From: Scolanthus callimorphus
Taxonomy: Eukaryota; Cnidaria; Anthozoa; Actiniaria; Edwardsiidae
Reading direction: 5' to 3'
Assembly (NCBI GenBank): GCA_033964015.1
Contig: CM066917.1
Location: forward strand, 30,579,951-30,643,950
Length of the DNA: 64,000 nt
Part shown: positions 36,871 through 51,600 of the stretch, piece by piece
How positions within the stretch are numbered: the first letter of the stretch is position 1
How the letters are laid out: each line of letters starts with the position of its first letter
Translations under genes and position numbers: made by a program
Notes under the pieces: generated by a model
What the model was told of the DNA's origin: nothing
The model's database searches: none
Seen by the model: only the letters and a program-made list of their open reading frames with translations

Positions 36871-37122
36871 AGCTGCGGTTAAATATAAACATGATTGGTT
36901 GATAATAAAGAGCGACCAACGGGAATTCGAAGTAAACGCAAATACAAATACTTCACGACACTCATCCTCAAATTCGCTCTTTCTAGATATCAAGAAATTT
37001 CCACTTCCGTATATTGAAATATCTACATGCCAAATTTGGAATCCTAAACGTTTTGTGTTCTTTGTATTGATTTAGAAGGTTGCAAAATCCACCAGAGCAA
37101 ACAGGTCTAACAGACATTCGAG

Positions 37123-37243
37123 AAATGATGTTCATCTTTTCCACACCATTTTTATCACGATCGAGAGTTTTCTTGAATTTCTTGAATCTTGTTCAAACTC
37201 TCGATCGTGATAAAAATGGTGTGGAAAAGATGAACATCATTTT
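37123..37243. repeat. perfect hairpin, 47-bp arms
   Basis: The arm from AATGATGTTCATCTTTTCC to GATCGAGAGTTT is repeated as its complement after a loop of about 24 bp. Arms are essentially identical. It lies about 35 bp downstream of the serine protease stop codon on that gene's strand. Confidence 0.9.
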
Positions 37244-37278
37244 TAAACCACAGAAAGACCACGCCACCGTGATAATCA

Positions 37279-40200
37279 CTAGAAAAACGACACAGTTTTA
37301 GTGATATGAGTTTCCTGAAATAAAAGTGTTTGAGGATTACCTGACTTCTTGGTGATCCAGGACATGTACGAACTCACACGTGCCATCACACTGAAGTGCG
37401 TGACCGGACAGTACTTCAACCCAAAGCTGACGGCACCATGAAGTTCATACGTCCCTTTAGGGCCCTTACATGAGAGGGGCCCGCCACTGTCCCCATTACA
37501 GGACCCTGCTGACCCCGCCTGGCCTTCTCCGATACATAAGTGGGCGCGCCTGTTAATGAACGGCCCGTATTTTTTTCGGCACTGGCTGTGTGAGACCACT
37601 GGCACTTTGGCTTCTTGGAGGGTATCTGGGAGCGTCGTGGAATTGCCATCTGTTTTACCCCAACCTGTGTACAGTGAAACGGCAGTCTCGTACCCAAACG
37701 ACGCTTTCCGTTTTTTTTTAGGGCGCGCAAAGATTTGTGGGATAGTTTTAGAAGGGCGCGCAGAGAGTTATGGGATATGCGGAGAAAAATTTTCGCGAAT
37801 ATCCCACAGTTCATTGCGCGCCGTGTGATACTCATTCAAATTCCATACGTCTCCAAAACAATTTTCACAGAGAAAATCACCGCAAGAGACGCAAACAAAT
37901 AACATCTACTGGTACGAGACTGGTGAAACGGCAGGATTTCTGTCTGTAAAGCTAGCCCCGGCACCATACACGCGAAATAGAAAATGTAGTAAATCAGATA
38001 CAAATACTTTGTGCACAAGAGTCCATAATCGGAGTAGTACACGCGCTCTCACATCTCGGATGCGCACTTCTCCACTTAAGTATTGTATATGTTTCTAAAA
38101 ATGGAACTTTTTGACCAACACATTGGCGCGAGCCTCGCGCGAGCCTCTGAGCGTTTCCCGGCTATTTCGAAAAATGTTGTCGCAGACTCGGCGGAAGTAT
38201 TGAAGACACGGCCCGCGGAGGGGGAGGGGCTGGGGAACACCCCCACCCCCCTTTTGACAAATTTTCTACGGTCAGCCCCCCAATTTGGTGTTATATATTC
38301 TTTCTTATAAAGCCCCACACTTAAAGTGAGCTCCGTGGGCCATGAAAGGGGTTCACTGTTTAGTAATACTTGAGTTACTTACATGACTAGCTTTAATGCT
38401 TTTTTTTGTAGGATTTAGCAGCTCAGCGAGGATCAGTGAAATAGGCGGTCTGAGCGCTCAAAAAGCTGCCACAACCTTTATTCCTTATGATTATGAATTA
38501 ACTTCTCGTATTTCTTAAAGCGAAGCAAGCACGATCGCGTACCTGAGATATAGCATTCTGGTTCTATGGGAGATTTGTTCTTCTTGGGAAGACAGATAGG
38601 TGCGACCTGACAGCTGAACTTGACTGGCCTTGCGAGCTTCACTAGTGCGATGTCATTAAGGAGCTTCTTTCGGTCCCACTTTGGGTGAATCTGGATTTCA
38701 GTGTTGTTGACAGATACCTGGTGTGGGTTAATGGACGAGCGCTTGTGTGCACCTGAAAGGGATTGAGAATGAAACAGCTGTAATTAAGCTACGAGAGGAT
38801 CAATAAACAAACATTATTATTATTATTATTATTATACAAACATGGGGCTGGGGCGAGCCGCGCGGTTTCCCTGTGGATTCTCAACGGGAAAATCGGGTCG
38901 CTAAAATTCCTGGACGTTCTCGCTCGAAGGTCCGAGTTTTGTGGTAAATGTTGCCGAAAGAAGAGAAGGATGAGAAGAGGATGTACCGTCACTTCCATAA
39001 AAGGTAAATGCTTCATTGTTTGGTTTTGCCCGTGAGCGTTTCAAAACGACAGTTCAGGGTATTTGTTATATGCAAAAAAGGCCAAGGCTTTATTAACCTT
39101 TCACTGGCAAATCAGGGAGACGGGACCTCGACTTATTGTCTCGTCAACATGAAACACGAGAAATAACAAATCATTTCTACCCACAGAACCCAAGTTCCTA
39201 GATTGTCCTAGACGTGGACCGTAAACTTGAGGGTCATAGTGTCCTCAAATCCAAGTTCACCAGCGGTACCAGGAAGTACCACCTTCCATGGCTATATAAA
39301 ACTGCTAGCCTGTCATAAAGCAAAGGGAAAGGGAGAGATGGGGCGCAAAAACTGCCAAGGGTAAGCGAGAAAGTGGATTTTTTTTAAGCAGGACAAAGCT
39401 TAACGTTTTGCAAAAGAAGCCAACAAAATAGAAAAGGAAACAAGAAGGACATAATACTCCCAACAAATGCGAAGGAGCTAGAGCGCCTACTGAAAGGTCA
39501 CCACGTGGAAGGTTTATCCGGAGATGATTTTAGCTGCCGGGAAAACAAGTATCGCCTGGAGGCCAAGCATTGACTTCCTTCTAAGTGACTCTCATCCACG
39601 CCTCGGCCACCATCACCAAAGCGTTATGGTCTCGCCACGATATTTTACTACGGAAATCACTAAACTGTTAGCACCCGGGGTAAAAACGATCGATCGCTTT
39701 TTGATTTCGGTTAACTCACGTGACCATTTCGATTGATCGAAATGTCCATGTTTTGTACATGTCTACGGCAATCATTTTGATCAAGTCATGCGATAATTTC
39801 GATCGATCGTTTTCAAAAAGCCGTCGATCGTTTTCCCAACTGCGATCGATCGTTTGTACCCTGGGTGCTAACAGTTTAGTGATTTCCGTAGTAAATAGTG
39901 CGCGTCTTACCTAAAACTACATAGAACGAAAAACCGTGATCGACGCAGTGGGCAGCGGTTAATACCCATTGGTGGCCAATCAGCGCGCCTCCACAGAAAT
40001 GCGAGCGGTATTTATGTGTACGTAGAGAGATCTGCCAGGGGAATTCGTGTGGCTTAGCGTCCATGCCGTTGATGATACGACTGTTTGACTGCTGTTCTGG
40101 AACATCGGGGTCATTGTCGTACTTTATGCCGCATATCATCCGCTCTGGTTTCGCATGACCTGTAAATGAATAAAATACTTGAAGACTGGCGTGCCCACTC

Positions 40201-41399
40201 TATTTATATGGCATTCCATATCAAACACCTGAATACCCCCTCCCCTCTCCTCCCCTGGAAAAATTTCCATAGACGAACGTAAGTACTTTATTAACGTCTC
40301 AAATCTTCTAGCCGTGCACGAGTGCACTACTAATCGGGGAGACGGTGCACTAGTGCACTAGTGTGTATTAGTATTGTGAGTTCTGTGACACTGAGGTTGG
40401 GCAACTTCCGACGGTCCTAGTGGTTCTTTAACGTCCCTCTGGTTCCGGTTAGTGTAGTGTATGTGAGAGACGGGGCCTACGGTTTAACGTCCTTATCCGA
40501 GAAGACGCGAAGGTCTAACCATTTGCAGATGTTAGAGCAAAGGCAGCACCTTCTCCTCAATTATTAGAAAAAGACCCTGAGTGTTGGCCCGGCCAGGGTT
40601 TGAACTCCCAACCTCCCGAACATAAGCCCGGCGCTCTACCACTGCGCTAACCGGTCGTCGGTAATTATTATTCACTTGACAACGTGCAACCAGCAAACAG
40701 GTTACAGCAAGTTACAACAAGCGCCTTTATAGAACGGTCGTTGCCATTTCTGCGAACGATCGATGCCTTTACAGAAGGACGATTAGTTATTATTTCGATG
40801 CTAATGAAAGATTCTACAAACCAAATTAAAAAGCTTCAGAATTCCAGCGAATTCACTAGTAGCGCACTCGTAAGGGTTGGGTTTGGGTCCAAAAGGCAAC
40901 ATCCCAGTGGCGGATCCAGGAGTTTTTACTAAGGGGGTTCCGTTTCTTCCTCACTCCTTCGAAGACTGATACGGGCAATATTCTGGAGAATATTGTCAAG
41001 TTGTGGCCTGGGTATCACAATAAAATCCTTATTGTTCTGATGCTCAAGGGGAGTTCCGTGGAACCCCCTCGGAATCCGCCACTGCAATCGTTTACGAAAA
41101 GGAAAATTTCCTGATTTCACTTTAAATATTTCCAGGAATTTCTCTAAGGGGCTGCACGCCTGGCTAGCTGCGTCTTTTTGGTCCGTGATACTATGGTGGT
41201 CCATCGAAATGGTGAAAATTCAAGCTCTCCTCAGCTAGCTCACTTTAAGTTCTCGCCATAAACGTAACAAACTTTTACACAGTGTTTATAAGGCGTGCGC
41301 CTTGCGTACATTTGAGCGTAGAGGCAATCGCGCAATACCTGCGTTTGTGAAGAATGGAAGCAGAAGACAAGCCACGATTATAGCCACAAACGTCTGCAT
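37279..41399 (-). CDS. secreted S1 (chymotrypsin-fold) serine protease, complete
   Basis: Four minus-strand exons, all joined in phase 1 and in frame: 41399-41339, 40159-39911, 38752-38543 and 37664-37279, about 301 residues. Exon 1 is a signal peptide ([20 protein letters not shown]). A short propeptide precedes the activation site Arg48-Ile49 (R|IINGMDA). The triad is His91 (LTAAHC), Asp137 (NDIAL) and Ser233 (GDSGGP). The position equivalent to chymotrypsin 189 is Gly and 226 is Ser, so Arg/Lys-specific trypsin activity is not expected; elastase- or chymotrypsin-like specificity is an inference. Exon 4 also contains a TCAG|GTAAT donor-like site after the WITKK segment; I read through it to the stop because the domain is already complete. 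Introns carry a SINE and two MITEs. Confidence 0.92.
39644..39895. mobile_element. MITE with TTTACTACGG ends and GATCGATCG-rich interior
   Basis: Terminal repeats of about 30 bp (TTTACTACGGAAATCACTAA with its complement) flank an interior with many GATCGATCG motifs. The right end lies about 15 bp from the exon 2 donor of the serine protease. Target duplication not resolved. Confidence 0.85.
40268..40660 (-). mobile_element. tRNA-derived SINE
   Basis: On the minus strand it starts with a tRNA-like head: A-box TTAGCGCAGTGGTAGAGC and B-box GGGAGTTCAAACCC. A conserved body (CCGAGAAGACGCGAAGG on the plus strand) and a tail with TTGAGACGTTAATAAAGT follow. It lies in intron 1 of the serine protease. 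The tail recurs on the plus strand at about 51820-51885. Confidence 0.8.
40908..41087. mobile_element. hAT-like MITE (CAGTGGCGGATCC ends)
   Basis: Ends CAGTGGCGGATCCAGG and CGGAATCCGCCACTG are inverted, as in widespread hAT non-autonomous elements; inner GGGGTTCCG / GGAACCCCC also pairs. An 8-bp duplication is not clear. Confidence 0.7.
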
Positions 41400-42411
41400 T
41401 ATGAGGAGCTCTCTCTAGCTTCTTTCTCTTCCAGCCGTCTGCACGAAAGGGTGACGAAACGTGCCAGCTTTCATCTATTTTATCTTCAGAAAATTAGCTT
41501 TAGGCGCAGCTGCGCGCGAGCGCTGAAGAACCGCTAGCATTTAGTAAAATAAATAATGTGTAACTCCACGATATGAAGGCTAATTGAAATAGTCCATTCC
41601 TTCTGCTACTAAGTTCAATTCAACAACTGTGCTAATATGGCTCCATTAAAAATCTAGTCGGTTTTAATTTGGCTGCTGTTGTAGGTTGCTTACTCCATGA
41701 TTGTTGACTTTTCACTAACGTTTTGCGGCACGCTATACTAACATTTATCACGCGAAGCTAATAGGACCAAATTAGTCCAGTATCCATTCATTCAGAATTT
41801 CTTCGTTCTTCCTCGTGCGAAATTTTTCAGCGATCCACAGTTTTCAAATCAGTTGGCTAAATGATTGTACTTTATAAAATTTTACACGATACATTTGATT
41901 TTTCGATCTTTTTCACGAATGAAAAAGAAGAGCTGAAAACGCGCCATAAAAAGACACCCGGGGGGGAGGATGCTAGAGTCAACGTTAGGCATACATTAAA
42001 CATCGCTGAACATGAATTTACAACTTTTGAACATATTTACCGAGTTACGTCTGGTTCTGAAAGGTTGTTCATGAATGGACGTTAAGCAAATATTCACTAA
42101 TGTTGTGAATCAAATGTTGAGCTGGGTCCCGAGCCTAATGAGTAAGAGATGTACCGCGTTCATTTGTCAAATACAGTAAGTACACACAGTAATCCCGAGC
42201 CGGCTAGACAATGGATCCATGATTTGCTTTAGGTGTTAGGCGTTAAAATTTAGGGGTTTCGATGAGAAATCAAGGACAAGGAAACGAATAATTGTTCTAA
42301 GGGGAAGAAAACCCTAAAAGAAAAAAAATGAGAACCCGTTTTTCCTACGAATATAAGGAATCACTCATGCGACTGGGGCGAATTGATCTCAAGGATGTTT
42401 TCCATATAGTC

Positions 42412-42794
42412 AGCCTCGTAACATGGTATATCTAGGATACATTGAGCCCTATTTTTTCGTGAAATTGTTCTCCCCACGCCCGATTTTCCAAAATGTTTGA
42501 TCCCTGTGCCCGTGCCAAAATTTTGAGTAGCGTATGATCCCCGATCCCAGCCCCTTCAGCCTACCCCTCTGGGCCCTTATCCCGGCCATTGAGCCCTGAG
42601 ATTTGGGCATTGAGCCCTGAGATTTGGGCATTGAGCCCATATACCATGTTACGAGGTAGCCTGCGTAGCGGCACTAAAAGGGAAGGGGAGGGAGTCGGGG
42701 CGAGCGAAAAACCCCGCGCTATTTCCGGTTTTCGCTCGCCCCGACTCCCTCCCCTTCCCTTTTAGAGCCGCTACGCAGGCTAGTTACGAGGCTG
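42412..42794. mobile_element. hAT-like MITE interrupted by another MITE
   Basis: Left end AGCCTCGTAACATGGTATA at 42412 pairs with TATACCATGTTACGAGG near 42640, and the right end continues after an insertion as GTTACGAGGCT near 42784. Flanking ATATAGT(C) on both sides gives a 7-8-bp duplication. The interior has direct repeats of GGGCATTGAGCCCTGAGATT. Confidence 0.75.
42656..42783. mobile_element. TAGCCTGC-ended MITE nested in hAT-like element
   Basis: Arms TAGCCTGCGTAGCGGC and complement with a long inner pairing (GGGAAGGGGAGGGAGTCGGG). Flanked by GTTACGAGG on both sides, a perfect 9-bp duplication of the host element's end. Confidence 0.85.
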
Positions 42795-43515
42795 ATATAG
42801 TCTTATCAGTCGTCCGAGATGCATCAGTCGTACGAAAAAAAATTCACACAACTTGGACGACCTTTAGTACTACCATGGAAACCACAAGACGCAGTGGCCA
42901 TCGTAGCTACCAATACTGCGTTCACACAGCTGGTTCACATGCTTTCTGTAAGCTTTGGGGCATGAGCTATCTGAGAACCTCGCGCATCCAGCCGGCAAAA
43001 GTGTCTCGGTCAGAGCTAATAATACAAACAATAATAATAACTTTTTATTCAACTACTCGGCTTTGTACCTTTGAACACGGGCAAATAACGGTTCCTATAG
43101 CGCTGTTCATGCTGACGTCATCCATTGTTATTAATGTGCCAACCAGAGATCGATTGATTCACAGGACAATGGGCGCTATTCAATCTACGGTTTGCCAACA
43201 CAATGTGGGATAATTTTCAAAACCAGTACGAGTCAGGGCATCACAGGAAATAGAAATGGGAAAAAATCTAAAAACAAATTTCTCACAAAACACGAATAAA
43301 AATTGCCTGCACTGAGGGGGACACAATTTGTTAACGTTTTTTCATCAACACTAGTACGTTTTACTTAATTTCATTGCCATTACTGCGTTTATATGGCAGT
43401 GAGCTGCCTGAAACGATTCCAGAAACAGCTTTCCCATGGGGCTTAAGAAAGAATGAAATCAAACGACCTTGGATAATAGCACAATTGAAAATAACATAGT
43501 GACTCTCCATGTGTT

Positions 43516-43521
43516 TTTATT
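43516..43521 (-). terminator. poly(A) signal of NUDT21
   Basis: TTTATT on the plus strand (AATAAA on the gene strand) about 135 bp past the NUDT21 stop. Confidence 0.6.
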
Positions 43522-43655
43522 CATAAATATAAAAAGTTCGATAGTATATGAATGAGATTTCCTGATACTGTATCTCTCCATCGTTTAGCTGTTACAAAAA
43601 AAAAACAATGCTGGGCTACAATATGTACAAACAGACAAGTCTAGCTAGCTAAAGT

Positions 43656-47880
<4,225 letters not shown>

Positions 47881-48651
47881 CTTGGATGGAATAAAATATC
47901 CGCTGACCGCTTGGCTCGCCTTAGTATTCTTCGGTCACGGGCTATAGGATGATTGATTTCAAGCTTAAATGTTGTATTGCGACCATACGGTCACGCAAGT
48001 TGGCCCCGGCAAGCACTATCCTTGAGGAATTGCGGCTTATTGCTCAATAGCGCCAAAGAGTCCCCAGCGGCGAAGGAACGCCCGACCACCAGACCATTAC
48101 ACCCCATTCTTTATTATCCCATTTTTGTGCCGTGTCTAATCTGTGAGGGATTCAAGTTTAACGCATATTTCAATTTGGCATGTCTCGCAGGCGTTCCGTC
48201 TTTAAAAGTTTGTTCCTATACATATGTTGCTTTGAGTATTTCTGTATTAGTCTTTTGTGTGTTGCTTTTTGAATCTCTGCACTGTTGAAAAGCTGAAATT
48301 CAGCGTATTTCACTGTAACTGTGCATTGCGCCTAGTTCTTAAAGTATAAAGAGGCCTTTTATGTTGACAACGGTCAAGCGAACATGTGAAATTTGAGTGA
48401 CCTGTAGTTTTTATCGTTTCGTGGCGTTTATTTTGCGAGGGTATTAAGTCTCAACTAACCTCAAAAGCGGGCATTGCTTCCTTTGACAAGCATAACAAAT
48501 TGACGACAAACTGATTCATCTTCATGTTTATTTTTCACCAGTTTATACTACTACAGATTTAGAAAACCTATTCACGACTTTTACCTCCTATCTATACTAT
48601 CCTTCAACCACTTTTACCAGCCGTGCGTAGCCTATATTTTGAGGTTCTGTA
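47881..48651. other. intergenic stretch upstream of NUDT21
   Basis: Should contain the NUDT21 promoter and the 3' UTR of the downstream ShK-CAP gene. I see no TATA box and no further exon. Confidence 0.5.
48527..48532 (-). terminator. poly(A) signal of second ShK-CAP gene
   Basis: AATAAA on the minus strand about 120 bp after the stop codon at 48652. Confidence 0.55.
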
Positions 48652-51600
48652 CTAGCGACCAACGCCCTTACAGTAGCTGTACTTATTGAAGCTTCCCTTG
48701 AGGACCATCTGTCGGAATTGTCCTGGCATGTTCCCGTGCTTGCGGTATCTGGCTACCCAGTATGTACACGGCCAACCCATATAGCGACCCGGGGCCTTGC
48801 CAATGCCGAGGAAGGTGCTTTCTCGCCACACTAGCTGGGTGAAATGTCCGGTCGCTCCGCGCATTCCGCCCCAGTTGAAATTATACATACACACTTCCTT
48901 GTACCTGAGAATGAGAAAGAAATAAGATTGAACTTAGAAGTAAGAACTTCGGGGATTGATTGTTGTTAAAGATACGCAGTCGTCGGCCGCCATTTTTTCA
49001 GTCTAGCAACAAACCAAGTCAGAGAGAGCGTCCATTTCCATCGGCTTAGGTATTGTAGCTGTGTAGTGCAATGTTTTTTTTTTAAATTCGGTATACAAAG
49101 TTTAAAATCGTTGTTTGAGCTTTCCTACGCGTAGTCGAATGGTTGTTTCTGCGCATGTCCAAATGTTCAAAATCAGCCAATAGCGAAACAATCTCTTACC
49201 CAGAGCCCGTCATCTTTTGGCCAGCGGCAAGATTCAGGGCTCTGGGGGAATCATTCTCTTACCCAGAGCTCCCCGGCTCGTCTCCTCGCGGGGGAGGCTC
49301 TGGTGACAGCCACTGACGCATGCGCGAGGTTTAATACAGAGCCGTTGAGAGAAAGACCTTTCAGCGCATGCTCCAACGCTCAAAATCAGCCAATCAGCGA
49401 CGGTCCTCAACTGGATGTCCTCAGAGCCACCCCTGCGAGCAGACGAGCCGGGGAGCTCTGGGTACGACAATGTGGGGGAATCCGATTTGTGAGCATGCGT
49501 GGTAGGTCAAAAACGTAACGAACTTTCATACAACAATCAAACCGGAAACCCAGAATCTGGGTTTTAAAAAAATCGATTCCCCCAGAGCCCTGAATCTTGC
49601 CGCTGGCCAAAAGATGACGGGCTCTGGGTACGAGATTGTTAGCGAAAGCCCTCAAATGGTCTCCCGAAATGTGACGAGCCGGGGATATCTGGGTACGAGA
49701 ATGACTAGTGCAATCTCGTTCCCAGAGCTCGCGTATCTTTTAGACCAGCGCCTTAATTGATGCACGCATGTCTTACCACATCTCAACCGCTGCCGTGGCT
49801 GACTGGTCGTCTCCGCAAACAATCGCCAGGTTTTCGCCATTTCCGTTACGTTCCGCGTGACTTGCGTGGACGATAGTTCCATATGAGGCAAACTTGTAGG
49901 CGTATGATGGGCTCCTCCTCCATCATCACACCCCATACAACTCTTTTTACAATTGTCCTTCATCCAGACAGGGTTCCTTTGACACTCGCCATTCTGGGCC
50001 CATGTAGGACATCTCTTATCACTGTCCGTACAGTTGTAGAAATTGAAATACAGTTATAACAGAGACAAAACGTGTATTGTACTACATAGGGTGAGCCCTG
50101 ATTCATTCTGTAACATATGTACGGTCTTGAGCATTACCACCGAGAATTAATAGAAGTGAAAGAAAGGTGCCCACTAGCCCCTCCCTCCTCCAACTGGAGC
50201 GATATGATTATGACGGACTGATTTGCATGAATTTGCGCTGCTAAAATTGCCAACTTTATTGACTTCAAGATATGACAAACAAGGCTCGCGAAGTGGTGTT
50301 AATGTGGTCTAAGCCAAGATTATGGAACAAAACAGCAAGACAAAGACTTGTGGAAAATACGTAAGGGGAGAAGGTAGAATGAATAATTTAGAGAATTCCA
50401 TTTCCTCACCTGAGCCTCCCACTCCTCCTCCACCTCCGCAAACTTTACAGCTCTTTTTGCAATTTTCCTTCATCCATACAGGGTTTCTTTGGCACTCGCC
50501 GTTCTGCGCCCAGGTGGGGCACCCACTGTTATTATCGGTGCACGTTCCTGATGAACATCAAAAAAGCAGATTTCAAGAACGACTTGCTATCTTTTTTATT
50601 GCTATAACTTATCCCTGAGTCTTAACTCTGAACACTGCACAGTGAGTGTGGCCAAGAGCTCAATCTCTTTCAAGTTGATCAGATCACGTATATATACGTT
50701 TCTATCGTTATCTTGTTATATCAAACTGCTTACCGTTTGTTCCTCCTCCAGGTTCTCCCCCACAAACTTTACAGCTCTTTTTACAATTCTCTTTCATCCA
50801 CGCGGCATTGGTTTGACAGTAGCCGTTCTGCGCCCATGTGGAACACATGTGCTGGCTGTCAGTGCACGGTCCTTGCAAAAGAACAATAACTGACACTTAT
50901 CAGCATTTCCGTCCACCTACACCGGTACTGTAGTGGGCGTCCGGGCGAGCGCCCGAATTAGAATTAGAATTAATCACGCGAGAATGAGTTGTCATGGTTA
51001 CAATTATGCCCCGCTGAACTCAGCACCGTCATCGAACACACTGCACGCGTTGAACATTCTCACGGTACCATTTCCCGATGAATTTCAGTCTATAAATAGT
51101 CTCATCTGCGAAGGCGACTCCTGTTGATGGGCTCCCTGTGCATATGGCTAGACCTAGTGGAGTAGATGGAGGCTCCCGTTGATGGGCTCCCTGAACATAT
51201 GGCTAGACCTAGTGGAGTAGATGGAGGCTCCTGTTGTTGGGCTCCTGATTCTTCTACTCCTGTGCATATGGCTAGACCTAGTGGAGTAGATGGAGACTCC
51301 TGTTGATGGGCTCCCTGTGCATGTGGCTATTCCTGGTAGAGTAAATGGAGACTCCTGTTGATGGACTCCTTTGCATATGGCTAGACCTAGTGGAGTAGAT
51401 GGATGCTAGCTCCTGATTCTTCTACTCCTTTGCATATGGCTAGATCTAGTGGAGTAGATAGAGGTTCCTGTTGATGGGCTCCCTGTGCAGATGGCTAGTA
51501 GTGCAATAGATGGAGACTCCTGTTAATGGGCTCCTGACAATAGTCACGCCACTCGATTGCGTCTCGTGGTGTACAATACTATGACGTCTCCGCATTAGTA

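Larger units (their letters stand above)
32734..37278. other. gene-poor stretch between prominin and serine protease
   Basis: After the prominin 3' UTR I find no exon with supporting splice sites or family motifs. The stretch holds the elements at 34192 and 34647, minisatellites at 35755 and 36505, and the hairpin at 37123. Other open frames here are short and unremarkable. Confidence 0.6.
41400..43655. other. intergenic stretch between serine protease and NUDT21
   Basis: Contains the nested elements at 42412-42794 and the NUDT21 3' end. A short open frame near 41861 with YKILHDTFDF may be a degraded reverse-transcriptase tail, but support is weak. No other exon was recognised. Confidence 0.5.

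Noticed and set aside
40580..40660. tRNA gene
   Set aside because: A- and B-boxes are present but the cloverleaf is degenerate and the sequence continues into a SINE body and tail.
41861..42085. LINE reverse-transcriptase tail on the plus strand
   Set aside because: Only a short stretch (YKILHD) fits; not enough to call an element.
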